DNA of 41,990 nucleotides from Microcystis aeruginosa W13-11 (GTDB lineage Bacteria > Cyanobacteriota > Cyanobacteriia > Cyanobacteriales > Microcystaceae). The stretch is from assembly GCA_009995705.1 (NCBI GenBank), contig JAADBR010000038.1:1-41990 (forward strand). The letters run 5' to 3'. Numbering within the stretch: position 1 is the first letter of the stretch; every line of letters starts with the position of its first letter. Made by a program: the position numbers and the translations under genes. Shown here one piece after another: positions 1 to 8,284 of this stretch. Under the pieces are notes generated by a model. The model did no database searches and was not told the origin of the DNA. It saw nothing but the letters and a program-made list of their open reading frames with translations.

Positions 1-147
1 TTAATGCTATATATTCTCATTAACCCTTTTAACCTTTGAATTAATTTTAGTTATTATGTACTACTTTAATGGCTTTTTTGATCTGTGACAGTTGAGGGTG
101 CGGAATGTGGGATACAATTGAGGATGCAGTCAATCCCCTTAATCTCT

Positions 148-1809
148 ATGGTCAATAAACTATACTACGGTGATAACCTAGAAGTGCTGCGGAAATATAT
201 CAAAGATGAATCGATCGATCTTTGTTATATCGACCCACCCTTTAATTCTAAACGCAATTACAACCAAATTTATAACAACTTAGGCAAGGAAGATCAAGCA
301 CAAGCACAAGCGTTTGTGGATACCTGGACATGGGATAATCACGCTAACGAAGCTTTAGAGTAAATTCAAAGCAACTATCAGGGGAAATTTACCAGTCAGA
401 CTATCGATTTAATTGACGGTTTAACTAAAGTTTTGGGTAAAGGCAGTCTTCTCGCTTATCTGGTGAGTATGACTCTGAGGATCGTGGAAATCCATCGAGT
501 TTTAAAATCTACCGGTAGCTTTTATCTCCACTGTGATCCTACTGCTAGTCATTATTTAAAAATAGTTTTAGATACTATTTTTTGCTCTCAGGGGGGTGAT
601 TTTAAAAATGAGATTGTTTGGCAAAGAACTAATTCTCATAATATTAATGCTAAATATTTTACAAAAATTCATGATATATTATTGTTTTATGTAAAAACAA
701 AAAATTACAGATGGAATCCGATTTTTTTTGATTACTCACCAGAACAACTTAGCCGTTATAAAACCGATAAAGAAGGGCGGCTATATAAAGCAGAAAACCT
801 AACTATTGCCACAGCTAGTGAATCACGAAATTTTGTATGGCGAGGAGTACAACCTCCCGCAAATAGAGGCTGGGCTGGCTCATTAGAACAGTTAGAAAAA
901 TGGTGGTCAGACGGTAGAATTTTAGTTAAAAGAGATGGAAATCCACGACTGGATGGTTTGAAAGTTTATTTAGATGAAATGAAAGGTAAAAGAGTTGATG
1001 ATTTATGGATCGATGTTAGTCGTATTGGAAATACAAGTTCTGAACGTCTGGGTTATCCCACGCAAAAACCGGAGGCATTATTAGAAAGAATAATCAAAGC
1101 AAGTAGTAATAAAGGAGACATGATTTTAGATGCCTATTGTGGGTGTGGAACGACAATTGCTGTAGCAGAGAGATTAGAGAGAAACTGGATTGGAATTGAT
1201 ATAACCTACCAGAGTATTAGCTTAATGTTAAAGCGATTAGAGGACTCTTTTGGTAAAAATGTTTTAGATAAAATTGAACTGAATGGTATTCCTAAAGACA
1301 TGGAATCAGCGCAAGCATTAGCCACTAAACCGGATGATCGTACTCGCAAAGAATTTGAAAAATGGGCGGTTTTAACCTATAGTAATAACCGGGCAGTGAT
1401 TAATGACAAAAAAGGGGCAGATAAAGGAATCGATGCTATTGCCTATTTTCAGGGAGATAAAGACAACCGCGAGAAAATTATTTTTCAAGTAAAATCCGGT
1501 AATGTCAAATCGGGAGACATCAGAGATCTACAGGGAACCATGACACTACAAGGGGCAGCCCTGGGTATATTTATCACCTTGAAACCTCCTAGCAAAGATA
1601 TGATCCAAACAGCCAAATCTGCGGGAATTTATCGCGGTCGTTACATGAGTCAAAGTGTGGATAAAATTGAGATTGTGACGGTACAAGAAATCCTTGAACA
1701 GAAAAAACGTCTCGATGTTATCCTCACCTTTGAAGTCCTGAAAGCTGCCGAAAAACAAAGGGAAACCCAAGGACAACAAATGAGTTTAGATATACCCTTT
1801 CCCGAATAA
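148..1809 (+). pseudogene. DNA adenine methyltransferase fused to Mrr-like nuclease domain, interrupted by one in-frame stop
   Basis: The reading frame is continuous except for a TAA at 361-363; both halves are in the same phase, so one base change (for example GAA to TAA) explains the break. The N-terminal part carries the catalytic DPPF motif (about residue 30) and the later part carries the SAM-binding motif DAYCGCGT near 1129-1152. This order (motif IV before I) is that of beta-class N6-adenine or N4-cytosine methylases. The C-terminal about 150 residues contain KGIDAIAYF and IIFQVKSG, a PD-(D/E)xK pattern like the Mrr restriction domain, so one polypeptide joins modification and possible cleavage. 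ATG at 148 starts the typical NKLYYGDNLEVL sequence; GTG 85 and ATG 124 are in-frame alternatives. A downstream TTG at 433 could restart translation but would lack DPPF. Readthrough, or a sequencing error, cannot be excluded. Confidence 0.8.
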
Positions 1810-1829
1810 AGTTTTTTTCTAAAAAAGAC

Positions 1830-1859
1830 TTGACAAAATCCCCGGACTTGACTTACACT
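1830..1859 (+). promoter_or_regulatory. Sigma-70-type promoter of the lysozyme-inhibitor-like gene
   Basis: A perfect -35 hexamer TTGACA (1830-1835) is followed after 18 bases by TACACT (1854-1859), a good -10 element. It lies between the methylase stop and the ATG at 2011, leaving a leader of about 145 bases. A second TTGACT at 1848 overlaps the spacer. Only sequence similarity to consensus supports this. Confidence 0.5.
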
Positions 1860-2010
1860 CTCTGAGGGTGCGGGTAGAAGGTGGACGCTATCAGTTTCTT
1901 GTCCACACCAGTCCGTTAGATTGTCGGTAATCTCGATTTCCTCCCTACTGATTGGGAGAGGGGCAGAAAAACCCCATCTTTTCTCGATTTATTTTTTTAT
2001 CTCCCAGAAA

Positions 2011-2757
2011 ATGCGTAAACTCTTTTCCGCTTTCTTGTTCGCTGCCTTAATCACCACCCCCGTTATCCTACCTTCTCCAGCCTTAAGCGAAGTTCGTAAA
2101 GAACGGGTACAATTCAAAGCAGGAACATCTGGAACAACCATTCAAGGCAAAATTAAGGGAGGACAGGTCGTTCAGTACCTAATTCGCGCTAATGCTGGGC
2201 AGAATATCTCCCTTGCCTTCAATAGCGATAATGGGGGTGCTTCTTTCAACCTTTTTGCACCGGGTAAAGTCCCCGGCAAGGATGCGGCGATGGTTATCGG
2301 GTCTAACGCCGGTAACGCTTATGAAGGAATCCTACCAGCGGACGGCGATTATACGATCCAAGTGGGTTTGATCCGCAATTCAGTGCGTAATAATGAGGTA
2401 GCTAATTATCGCTTAAAAATCTTTATTTCTAATTATTACAACCAAAGCGATGCCAAAGTACCCGGGACAAATTACCATGCTACGGGTAGTGTTACCTGTT
2501 CTATGGGCGATGGAAAACCGACGGGATCTTGTCCCTTTGGAGTCACTCGTCGAGGTAACGGTAGTGCAGATGTCACTGTCACCAAACCCGACGGCCGCAA
2601 GCGTATCATTTTCTTTGAAAAAGGGAAAGCGATCGGCTCCGATGTTAGTCAGGCGGACTCTGGGGCGTTTAGTGCCTCGAAAGAGGGCGATATTTATTTT
2701 ATTCGCATTGGCAAAGAACGCTACGAGATTTTTGAAGCGATCATCTTTGGGGGTTAG
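2011..2757 (+). CDS. Secreted protein with PliI/PliG-like lysozyme-inhibitor fold
   Basis: The 248-residue protein starts with a clear Sec signal peptide (MRKLFSAFLFAALITTP, cleavage probably after ALS at about residue 27). The next about 110 residues show the pattern of periplasmic lysozyme inhibitors of the PliI/PliG type: a strand-rich segment with IKGGQVVQYLIRANAGQ, then FNLFAPG, then the conserved EGILPADGDYTIQVGLIRN block and YRLKIFI. A C-terminal domain (about 140-248) with two Cys (CSMGDGKPTGSC) follows; its pattern recalls secreted beta-rich domains of unknown role. The frame extends upstream to 1921, but ATG 2011 directly precedes the signal peptide. A role in inhibiting peptidoglycan hydrolases is inference; a general carbohydrate- or peptide-binding beta-sandwich (PPC-like) is the alternative. 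Confidence 0.7.
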   Translation: MRKLFSAFLFAALITTPVILPSPALSEVRKERVQFKAGTSGTTIQGKIKGGQVVQYLIRANAGQNISLAFNSDNGGASFNLFAPGKVPGKDAAMVIGSNAGNAYEGILPADGDYTIQVGLIRNSVRNNEVANYRLKIFISNYYNQSDAKVPGTNYHATGSVTCSMGDGKPTGSCPFGVTRRGNGSADVTVTKPDGRKRIIFFEKGKAIGSDVSQADSGAFSASKEGDIYFIRIGKERYEIFEAIIFGG

Positions 2758-2921
2758 GTACTGCTTTTCGTAAGCGCCAAGCATAAAATCTCCATTTAGG
2801 ATAGTTTGAAGCACATCTTGGCCTTTAGGAAGGTTTTAAAACCTCCTTTGGTTATTTTTAAGGGATAGGGTGATAATTTTGTTAAAATACAGGTCAGACT
2901 TAGCCGATAATTGAATTGAAA

Positions 2922-3201
2922 ATGTATGATTCTACCTGTAAATTTATCGCCCTTGAATATTCGAGAGACTTAGCCACTTGGTTACTGGGTAAACCCTTAG
3001 AATTAACGGAAATTAAACCCTCGGAATTATCCCTAGAGCCAAGCCGATACTTTAATCTTTTTGGAGTCGGAAGAATTAATCTTACATATCGAGTTCCAAC
3101 CCGACCCTAAAGAAGATATTCCCTATAGAATGCTAGATTATGCCACCAGACTCTATCGACGCTATCCCCATAAATCTATCCATTCAGTGGTTATTTATCG
3201 G
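2922..3201 (+). pseudogene. Remnant of Rpn-family (PD-(D/E)xK) recombination-promoting nuclease
   Basis: ATG 2922 opens MYDSTCKFIALEYSRDLATW followed by LELTEIKPSELSLEPSR, the typical cyanobacterial start of Rpn/YhgA-type nucleases. The frame then shifts near 3040. Reading in the next frame restores ADTLIFLESEELILHIEFQ and DPKEDIPYRMLDYATRLYRR, ending at VVIYR (3201), where unrelated repeat DNA begins. The nuclease core Asp/Glu strands are thus split over two frames and about two thirds of the C-terminus is missing. It cannot make a working enzyme. Rpn genes move with transposons, which fits this repeat-rich interval. Confidence 0.75.
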
Positions 3202-3236
3202 GTGCATCTCATATTTTTTGCTCTCTCGTAATTGTA

Positions 3237-3295
3237 GTGAGCAGCAGAAGTTATGAAAAGAGGGCGAAGGCAATTCGCCCCTACAATAATATTAT
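3237..3295 (+). repeat. 59-bp dispersed repeat, copy A
   Basis: This sequence matches the reverse complement of 26777-26835 at 54 of 59 positions by eye. It contains the imperfect palindrome GGGCGAAGGCAATTCGCCC, so it could fold into a hairpin. It starts about 35 bases after the truncation point of the Rpn remnant. Both copies lie beside a GGTGCATCTCA string (about 3200 and 26705), perhaps part of the same element. Confidence 0.8.
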
Positions 3296-3498
3296 GGTAT
3301 AGGCGCATTGTGGTCAGTGAGTTTATCGAACTGTGTGCGCCCAAGATGTGATAAGCTAAGACGTATTTAAATCGCTTATTCTTAGATTAGCCGAACCTCC
3401 CCCAATCGCTTTACTTTTGCCTGTTGCCTTTTGTCTCGTCCCAACAAGTAATTTAAATGCTTGACAGCTTATCATATTAGTAGAGTTAAAGGAAAAAT

Positions 3499-3576
3499 AT
3501 GGCAGGAGTTTATAAGATAGAAGTATCTGAAAGTGAAGCAGAACTCAAGGAACTGCAGGTGGGGATGATTAGATAG
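3499..3576 (+). pseudogene. IS630-family transposase N-terminal remnant
   Basis: ATG 3499 opens a 25-codon frame (MAGVYKIEVSESEAELKELQ) that resembles the first residues of IS630-type transposases common in Microcystis, and stops at TAG 3574. A GGA-containing ribosome-binding site precedes it. The helix-turn-helix and the DDE catalytic domain are absent. The assignment rests on recall of the short N-terminal pattern. Confidence 0.5.
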
Positions 3577-3731
3577 TTTGAACGGACTAAAATTTTAATT
3601 TTTCCTCAATCTTTCTGACAATTCGGAGCGCTGTGACTCCCGAAAGCTTCAATTATTCTATTAAGTGCTAGAATTTTATTGATGAAACAACTTTTGCTGG
3701 TAGCTAGTTAAGCTTAGAAGGAGTTGATGTT

Positions 3732-3947
3732 ATGTTAGTTAAAGGAATTAAAAAAGGCAAAACTATTGAGTTATTAGAGGAAGTTGATTTTCCTGATAAT
3801 GAAGAGGTATTAGTGGAAATTAGAGAGGTTAATGATTTTTGGTCAGCCTTGCAAGATTTTAGGCAAAGAGTAGATTTGGCAAGTCTTGATGATGATACTT
3901 TTGATAATTTGCGGGACAATTCAACGGGTAGAGATGTTCGTTTATGA
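3732..3947 (+). CDS. VapB-like antitoxin, orphaned by decay of its toxin
   Basis: This 71-residue acidic protein has an N-terminal half (VKGIKKGKTIELLEEVDFPD) of the SpoVT/AbrB-like swapped-hairpin kind that binds DNA, and a C-terminal half (DDTFDNLRDNSTGRDVRL) typical of cyanobacterial antitoxins that wrap the toxin. AGAAGGAG at 3716-3723 is a strong ribosome-binding site for ATG 3732. Its stop overlaps the ATG of the toxin frame (ATGA at 3943-3946), the usual translationally coupled vapBC layout. Because the toxin frame is broken, the antitoxin may survive only as a repressor or may neutralise a related toxin elsewhere. Confidence 0.7.
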   Translation: MLVKGIKKGKTIELLEEVDFPDNEEVLVEIREVNDFWSALQDFRQRVDLASLDDDTFDNLRDNSTGRDVRL

Positions 3948-4220
3948 CTCTCAAATATTTGCTAGATACTAAATATTTTGTCAGAGGCTAAACGACCTCA
4001 CCCGAATCAGAAGATCATGACGAAGCTAAGATTATCTAAACGGTAAATAGCCACAGCTACTCTGGTTATCCATGAGCTATTATTTGGTTGTTTTCGACTT
4101 CCTCTGTCTAAAAAAAGCCAAGACTGAGAGGATTATGTAAATAACGTTATTTTAGCCAATCTACTAATGTTGATGATTTTAAAGATTTTAAGGGTTTAGT
4201 GATTGAAAATTGGTTTATCT
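3943..4220 (+). pseudogene. vapC: vapC-type PIN-domain toxin, frameshifted and with stop codons
   Basis: The frame starts MTLKYLLDT and should continue NILSEAKRPHPN, the PIN signature with its first catalytic Asp. An extra A in the run near 3969 shifts the frame and gives a stop after 15 codons. Reading on in the corrected frame gives IMTKLRLSKR, stop, IATATLVIHELLFGCFRLPL, SKKSQD, stop, EDYVNNVI, all matching PIN toxins of this subfamily (VIHELLFG holds the conserved Glu). One frameshift and two nonsense mutations mark long decay. Coupled by ATGA overlap to the intact antitoxin. Confidence 0.8.
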
Positions 4221-4295
4221 AATCTGTAATTGTTCTGTGCAAATACTCGATAAATCATTTCAGCTAAAAAGGTCTAGGGTGAATAATCTTAGCCG

Positions 4296-5036
4296 TCACC
4301 TTTCCCGCCCCATAATGTCCCCCAGAAAGGTAATCACCCCATGAAAGAGATTTTGTGTTGTGGGCGGAAGATAGTTGTAAGGCCATAAAAAAACGTTGAA
4401 AGGCCGCGCTCCCAGTTGCTCTCTATATCTAAAAGTATCTTGCTCCGACAAACTCACCACCGCACCGAGTCTTTGGGCCAGGGCGATACAGTTCCCAAAA
4501 TTTTCGGTGGCATAACATTGAACGTCAAGCTGATTGCACCGACCGCGCTTCACTAAATCCGCCTGAAATGGCTGAATGCTGCAAAAAATCGGTTTCTGGT
4601 ACTGAAAATCTAGAGACTGGAACTCCCTCTCCGAATAATGGGCAAAAAAATGGTCATCGACTTGAATCCCATCCCCGTGACGCGCTTCATGGATCAGTCC
4701 GGCGACGGTCAGGGAACGGTACTGGGGCGACTGAACCCAGACCACCGGCATTAACTTGTACTCTCGCGCCTCCCGAGTCACCCGTTTCTGTAACTCATCG
4801 GACACCCCCCGAAAATCCAGGAAGACCACCTTATAGTTTTGGCTTTGGATGTCTTTCATGACCTGGCCGAGGGTGTTAGTGGACGAATGAAACCGAATTT
4901 GAGGTTGGGAAAGCCAAGTTCCATTGGGAACTCCGGCGACCGCTAATCCCAGACAGAGGCATCCCCACAAAGTTGCCACCCAAATTGCCGTTTTCTGAGA
5001 TAGTCGTCGGTACTTCCAGGTCATTAACCTATCCAT
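4296..5036 (-). CDS. Hypothetical secreted or membrane-anchored protein
   Basis: I do not recognise the family. From ATG 5036 the protein has 246 residues: a short basic tail (MDRLMTWKYRRLSQ), one hydrophobic segment (AIWVATLWGCLCLGLAVAG) acting as signal or anchor, then a soluble domain. The latter alternates strands and helices (YKVVFLDFRGV, LMPVVWVQSP, GIQVDDHFFA, KPIFCSIQPF, LGAVVSLS, FNVFLWPYNYLP), which suggests a TIM-barrel-like fold such as a glycoside-hydrolase relative; that is inference. GAGGGAAG lies nine bases before this ATG. The frame is open to 5183 and an alternative start at 5111 adds MEKWADREL, which may be a transposase remnant instead. Confidence 0.6.
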   Translation of the reverse strand: MDRLMTWKYRRLSQKTAIWVATLWGCLCLGLAVAGVPNGTWLSQPQIRFHSSTNTLGQVMKDIQSQNYKVVFLDFRGVSDELQKRVTREAREYKLMPVVWVQSPQYRSLTVAGLIHEARHGDGIQVDDHFFAHYSEREFQSLDFQYQKPIFCSIQPFQADLVKRGRCNQLDVQCYATENFGNCIALAQRLGAVVSLSEQDTFRYREQLGARPFNVFLWPYNYLPPTTQNLFHGVITFLGDIMGRER

Positions 5037-5045
5037 TGTTCGCAT

Positions 5046-5111
5046 CTTCCCTCGGATTTTTCCACTCCGCTCTACATACTGTAATTCTCGATCCGCCCAT
5101 TTCTCCATTTT
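5046..5111 (-). pseudogene. Possible IS4-type transposase N-terminal scrap
   Basis: In frame with and upstream of the preceding gene, MEKWADRELQYVERSGKIRG resembles the Tnp_DNA_bind start of IS4-type transposases (WAxxELxxAxLGDxR). A second, independent scrap beginning MEKWAAQEL lies at 32388. Two such starts without a transposase suggest left-over ends. It could equally be the true N-terminus of the hypothetical protein. Confidence 0.3.
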
Positions 5112-5207
5112 CTCTCCCTGTTGATAGGGTTCTTGGCAGTAAGCTAAGGTATGACAGTGATTTATCAGGTAATACCACATCACCAGTTAGATGGCGATAA
5201 TCCTGTT

Positions 5208-7562
5208 TTATCCCTGAAATTCCGTCAAAACCCCATAGATAGCCCAGATAGCCATGGCGCGTAAATAATGACAAGCGCGAAAAGTTCCCACCGATGTTAT
5301 TGCTTCTGGGGTGCGAAATTGTAGGCCATTTTCATAAACTTGTCGCACCATTGCTTCCGCAATTTGCCATCCTTGCTTTTCCATTCCCATTTGCATCAAA
5401 AAAGCCACCAACCCAAAATTAATTCCTACCCAAACTTCTAAGGGATGAGTTGCCTCGGGATTTTCGGGAGTACCATCGGGTTTTAAACCATTGGCCGCCC
5501 CAAATTTTCCCCCATGAAACTTGAGAAAACAGGCCTGATAAATCTTACTTAAAGCTGATTGGGTGTATTGATTTTCTACCACATCTGGTAAAGCCAATAA
5601 ACGGGCATAAAATTGACCGCATAATTGGTCAGTCATCACCACATCGGAACCACTGCCACTATCTAAATTATAATATTCTCCATTCCAGAGAGTCTGATGA
5701 TAAATAGCGCGAGATTGCTGTAACCAACTGGCAAAAATTGCCGTATCTTCTCCAAGAATTGCCCCAATTTTAAGCGTCGCTTCTAGTGCCGCTATCCACA
5801 AACCACCACAATAGGTACTAATTCCCTCTAAACGCCAATCATCAAAGGTTTGGTCTGGTGCGCCGGAATTTTCGGGGATGCCATCGTTATCAAGGTCAAA
5901 AGTTTTTAAATATTGCAAAGTCAGGACAATTGACGGCCAACATTCCCGCAGAAAATCCTCATCTTTAGCCCCCGTTAATAAATAATCCCGATAGACTAAT
6001 AAAACAAAATCACTGCCTAAATCTTTCCAGAGATTACAATCTTGATAACTGGTGTAATTACTTTTTTGCCAAGGGTGTTCATTGGGTGCGCCTAAATCGT
6101 GGGGAGTGGCATTTTTTGCCTTACGAATGGCACTAGCTTGGTTATAACCGATAATCCGAGGAGTGTCGTCGTGGGTGGGAATTGCCCTGGCAAAAGCTTC
6201 CATGACGGCCTTTTCTAAGCGCGGCCATAACATCAATAACCCAAAGGAACCATAGAGACGCACATCAAGACTTTCATACCAACGATAATCAATACATTCT
6301 AAGACCCCAAATTGACCAATCGGCTCCCGTTCCGTGGCGGCCGTCCAGAGAGTACCGCCGTCAGTTAACAGGTATAATTCGTTAAATAAAGCCATTTTAA
6401 ACCAATCGGCCAGATCGCTGCGTTCTAGGATCGGTTTTTGCCAGTTAATAATATTTTCTCGCCATGTATCGCCCTGTTTTAAAGCCGTGCGTACCATCGC
6501 CCAAGCATTTTGACCATTGCGACCGAAAAAGTCTGTATAACGACGATAATAGTTAATTCCTTGGGCAAATTCCGTGACGGGTAAATCCCAGGCTAAAATA
6601 AAAGGAATTTTGCGAGTTTTCCCCGGAGGAATGGTAAAACGAATCGCCATGGCCGTGGCCGTTTGTTCCCCTTTTTGCGCAGGGGTTTCGTCCTCAATAT
6701 CCGGTAAAGAGCCATTCATGGCGAAATAGTCCCAAACTTCGCCTCCATCGCCAGCAGGGTTCCATTTACCCAGATAAAATACCTCTAGACTCGGATTAGT
6801 AATACTGGCAATCACCATCTGTCCATCCCCTTCCCCGGGGTTTTCGTAATCCCGACGCATCAGACAGCCAACGCGGAAATTATCGACAATCCATTGATTA
6901 TAATTACCCTCACTTTCCCCCCATTTCGATTGATATTCATAGACGGGACTACCATCATCTCTCACCTTAACCACCGGGGATTTAATCGCGTTAGTAAACC
7001 AACCGATTGTATTTTGCCAAGTGAGCATAATACTAATAGTAATCGGTTTATCGGTGGGATTATGGGCTGTCCATTCAAATAGGGCTATAGGATAACTACT
7101 TTCTTGATAATTATGCGCCCAAACCGGTGAGAATTGTTCGCAAATTAATTGAGTCTGAAAAACATCTTTGTACTCGTACCAACTACGGGGATAAAGGGCC
7201 CCATAGTTTCCCTTTTCGGCTGGATACCACGACCAGCGCGATAAAGTTTCATCCCTGGGGCTTTCCGTTGCCATAGCGTAGGCTTGGGCGCTTCCGTCTT
7301 CTGTTTGTTCAAAAATGCTAAATTGACAGGCGGCAAGGCTATTAAAACTGTGTTCACCGCCGTCCAGATGCCAGAGGTTAAAGTCACCTTTGGGGGAACG
7401 TCCGATGCAACCGCCCCCAAATCCCCCCAGAGGCATCCCATGCCAAGGACCATCATCTAAATTGCTGGCGTAGCGGACGCTGTAGGGTTTTTCCCAACCT
7501 TTGCCCAGAGGACGTTTCCAAGCAGCGGTGGGAATTTCTGGAAGGGAGACGAGATTAAGCAT
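5208..7562 (-). CDS. GH116 family non-lysosomal glucosylceramidase-like glycoside hydrolase
   Basis: This protein of about 784 residues belongs to the GBA2/TxGH116 group of retaining beta-glucosidases. The N-terminal beta-sandwich begins with the family signature MPLGGFGGGCIGRSPKGDFN followed by LWHLDGGEH. The (alpha/alpha)6 catalytic domain contains CIDYRWYESLDVRLYGSF, where the Glu of YESLDV is the expected nucleophile, and DNDGIPENSGAPDQTFDDW with the acid/base Asp, followed by TYCGGLWIAALEA. Both catalytic residues are present. The length is normal for bacterial members. ATG 7562 is chosen because upstream codons to 7625 translate a GT-rich low-complexity repeat. No signal peptide is seen, so it is probably cytoplasmic. 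The natural substrate (glucosylglycerol, glycolipid or oligosaccharide) cannot be read from sequence. Confidence 0.9.
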   Translation of the reverse strand: MLNLVSLPEIPTAAWKRPLGKGWEKPYSVRYASNLDDGPWHGMPLGGFGGGCIGRSPKGDFNLWHLDGGEHSFNSLAACQFSIFEQTEDGSAQAYAMATESPRDETLSRWSWYPAEKGNYGALYPRSWYEYKDVFQTQLICEQFSPVWAHNYQESSYPIALFEWTAHNPTDKPITISIMLTWQNTIGWFTNAIKSPVVKVRDDGSPVYEYQSKWGESEGNYNQWIVDNFRVGCLMRRDYENPGEGDGQMVIASITNPSLEVFYLGKWNPAGDGGEVWDYFAMNGSLPDIEDETPAQKGEQTATAMAIRFTIPPGKTRKIPFILAWDLPVTEFAQGINYYRRYTDFFGRNGQNAWAMVRTALKQGDTWRENIINWQKPILERSDLADWFKMALFNELYLLTDGGTLWTAATEREPIGQFGVLECIDYRWYESLDVRLYGSFGLLMLWPRLEKAVMEAFARAIPTHDDTPRIIGYNQASAIRKAKNATPHDLGAPNEHPWQKSNYTSYQDCNLWKDLGSDFVLLVYRDYLLTGAKDEDFLRECWPSIVLTLQYLKTFDLDNDGIPENSGAPDQTFDDWRLEGISTYCGGLWIAALEATLKIGAILGEDTAIFASWLQQSRAIYHQTLWNGEYYNLDSGSGSDVVMTDQLCGQFYARLLALPDVVENQYTQSALSKIYQACFLKFHGGKFGAANGLKPDGTPENPEATHPLEVWVGINFGLVAFLMQMGMEKQGWQIAEAMVRQVYENGLQFRTPEAITSVGTFRACHYLRAMAIWAIYGVLTEFQG

Positions 7563-7648
7563 AGATGTGGTTAAGTGGGGGTGTGGGGTGTGTGTGGGGA
7601 AGTGGGGTGTGGGAAACTCCTGCAAGAAACTTTTTCAGTAAACCCTAA

Positions 7649-8092
7649 CTATTCGCTAAAGAGATAATTACTGCGATCGCTCACTGGCCAATCTTGATTT
7701 TCTCCACCGATAATTAAACGTTTAATATCGACAAAATCCTTACTTAATTGGGTCAAGGCATTGATTAAAATATCTAAAGCAATAAGATCGCTAGTACCGA
7801 GATCAAACCAACAACGTCCCCAAGTACCTAAGTATTCAAAATCGGTCATATTGTGCATCGGTGACATGAAGGCATTTTCGGCCCTATCTGGATCGTATTC
7901 CATATAACTAATATCGATTCCCGCCTCTTGTACCTGTAGGTTTTCGGCATTGAAAGCCCCTAATTTACCCAAATAAAACCAAGAGGCAAAAACCTCTTCT
8001 ACATACTGCTGTTCCATATTCGAGGGAACTGTCGAAAATTCCAGCCAAAACCAGACATCAAAAGGATTAAATTCGCGAAATTGTACTTCCAT
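7649..8092 (-). CDS. DUF3531 family protein
   Basis: A 147-residue soluble acidic protein recognised by MEVQFREFNPFDVWFWLEF and ASWFYLGKLGAFNAENLQVQ, the conserved opening of the DUF3531 family found in cyanobacteria and plastid-bearing eukaryotes. Length matches the family. No catalytic motif is apparent and the function is unknown. It is transcribed towards the GH116 gene, with a gap of about 85 bases of GT-rich repeat in between. Confidence 0.85.
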   Translation of the reverse strand: MEVQFREFNPFDVWFWLEFSTVPSNMEQQYVEEVFASWFYLGKLGAFNAENLQVQEAGIDISYMEYDPDRAENAFMSPMHNMTDFEYLGTWGRCWFDLGTSDLIALDILINALTQLSKDFVDIKRLIIGGENQDWPVSDRSNYLFSE

Positions 8093-8100
8093 ATTTTTTA

Positions 8101-8284
8101 TAGGAGACTCGGAGATGGGAGATAGGAGACAGGAGATGGGGAGTGGGAATTATGAATTAGGGAGAAGGGAGTATTTTCAGTAAACAGTAAATAGTAAACA
8201 GTGAAAAGACAGTAGGAAACTTTTATTTAATACTGCTCACTTAAAACTCAAATCTGATAACTGATAACTGATTACTGATTACTA
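8101..8284. repeat. Low-complexity short tandem repeats
   Basis: The interval holds degenerate GGAGA/GGAGATGGG purine runs (8103-8150), then AGTAAACAGTAAATAGTAAACAG (about 8178-8200) and repeated CTGATAACTGATTACTGAT units (8250-8283). The last units reach into the 3' end of the CPBP gene. Similar AGTAAACAGTAAACAGTAATCAG units recur near 35670-35700 and TTACTGATAACTG near 29509. Confidence 0.75.

Noticed and set aside
4568..4861. 97-residue plus-strand frame rich in Pro and Arg
   Set aside because: It is the shadow of the minus-strand hypothetical gene; composition is that of an antisense frame.
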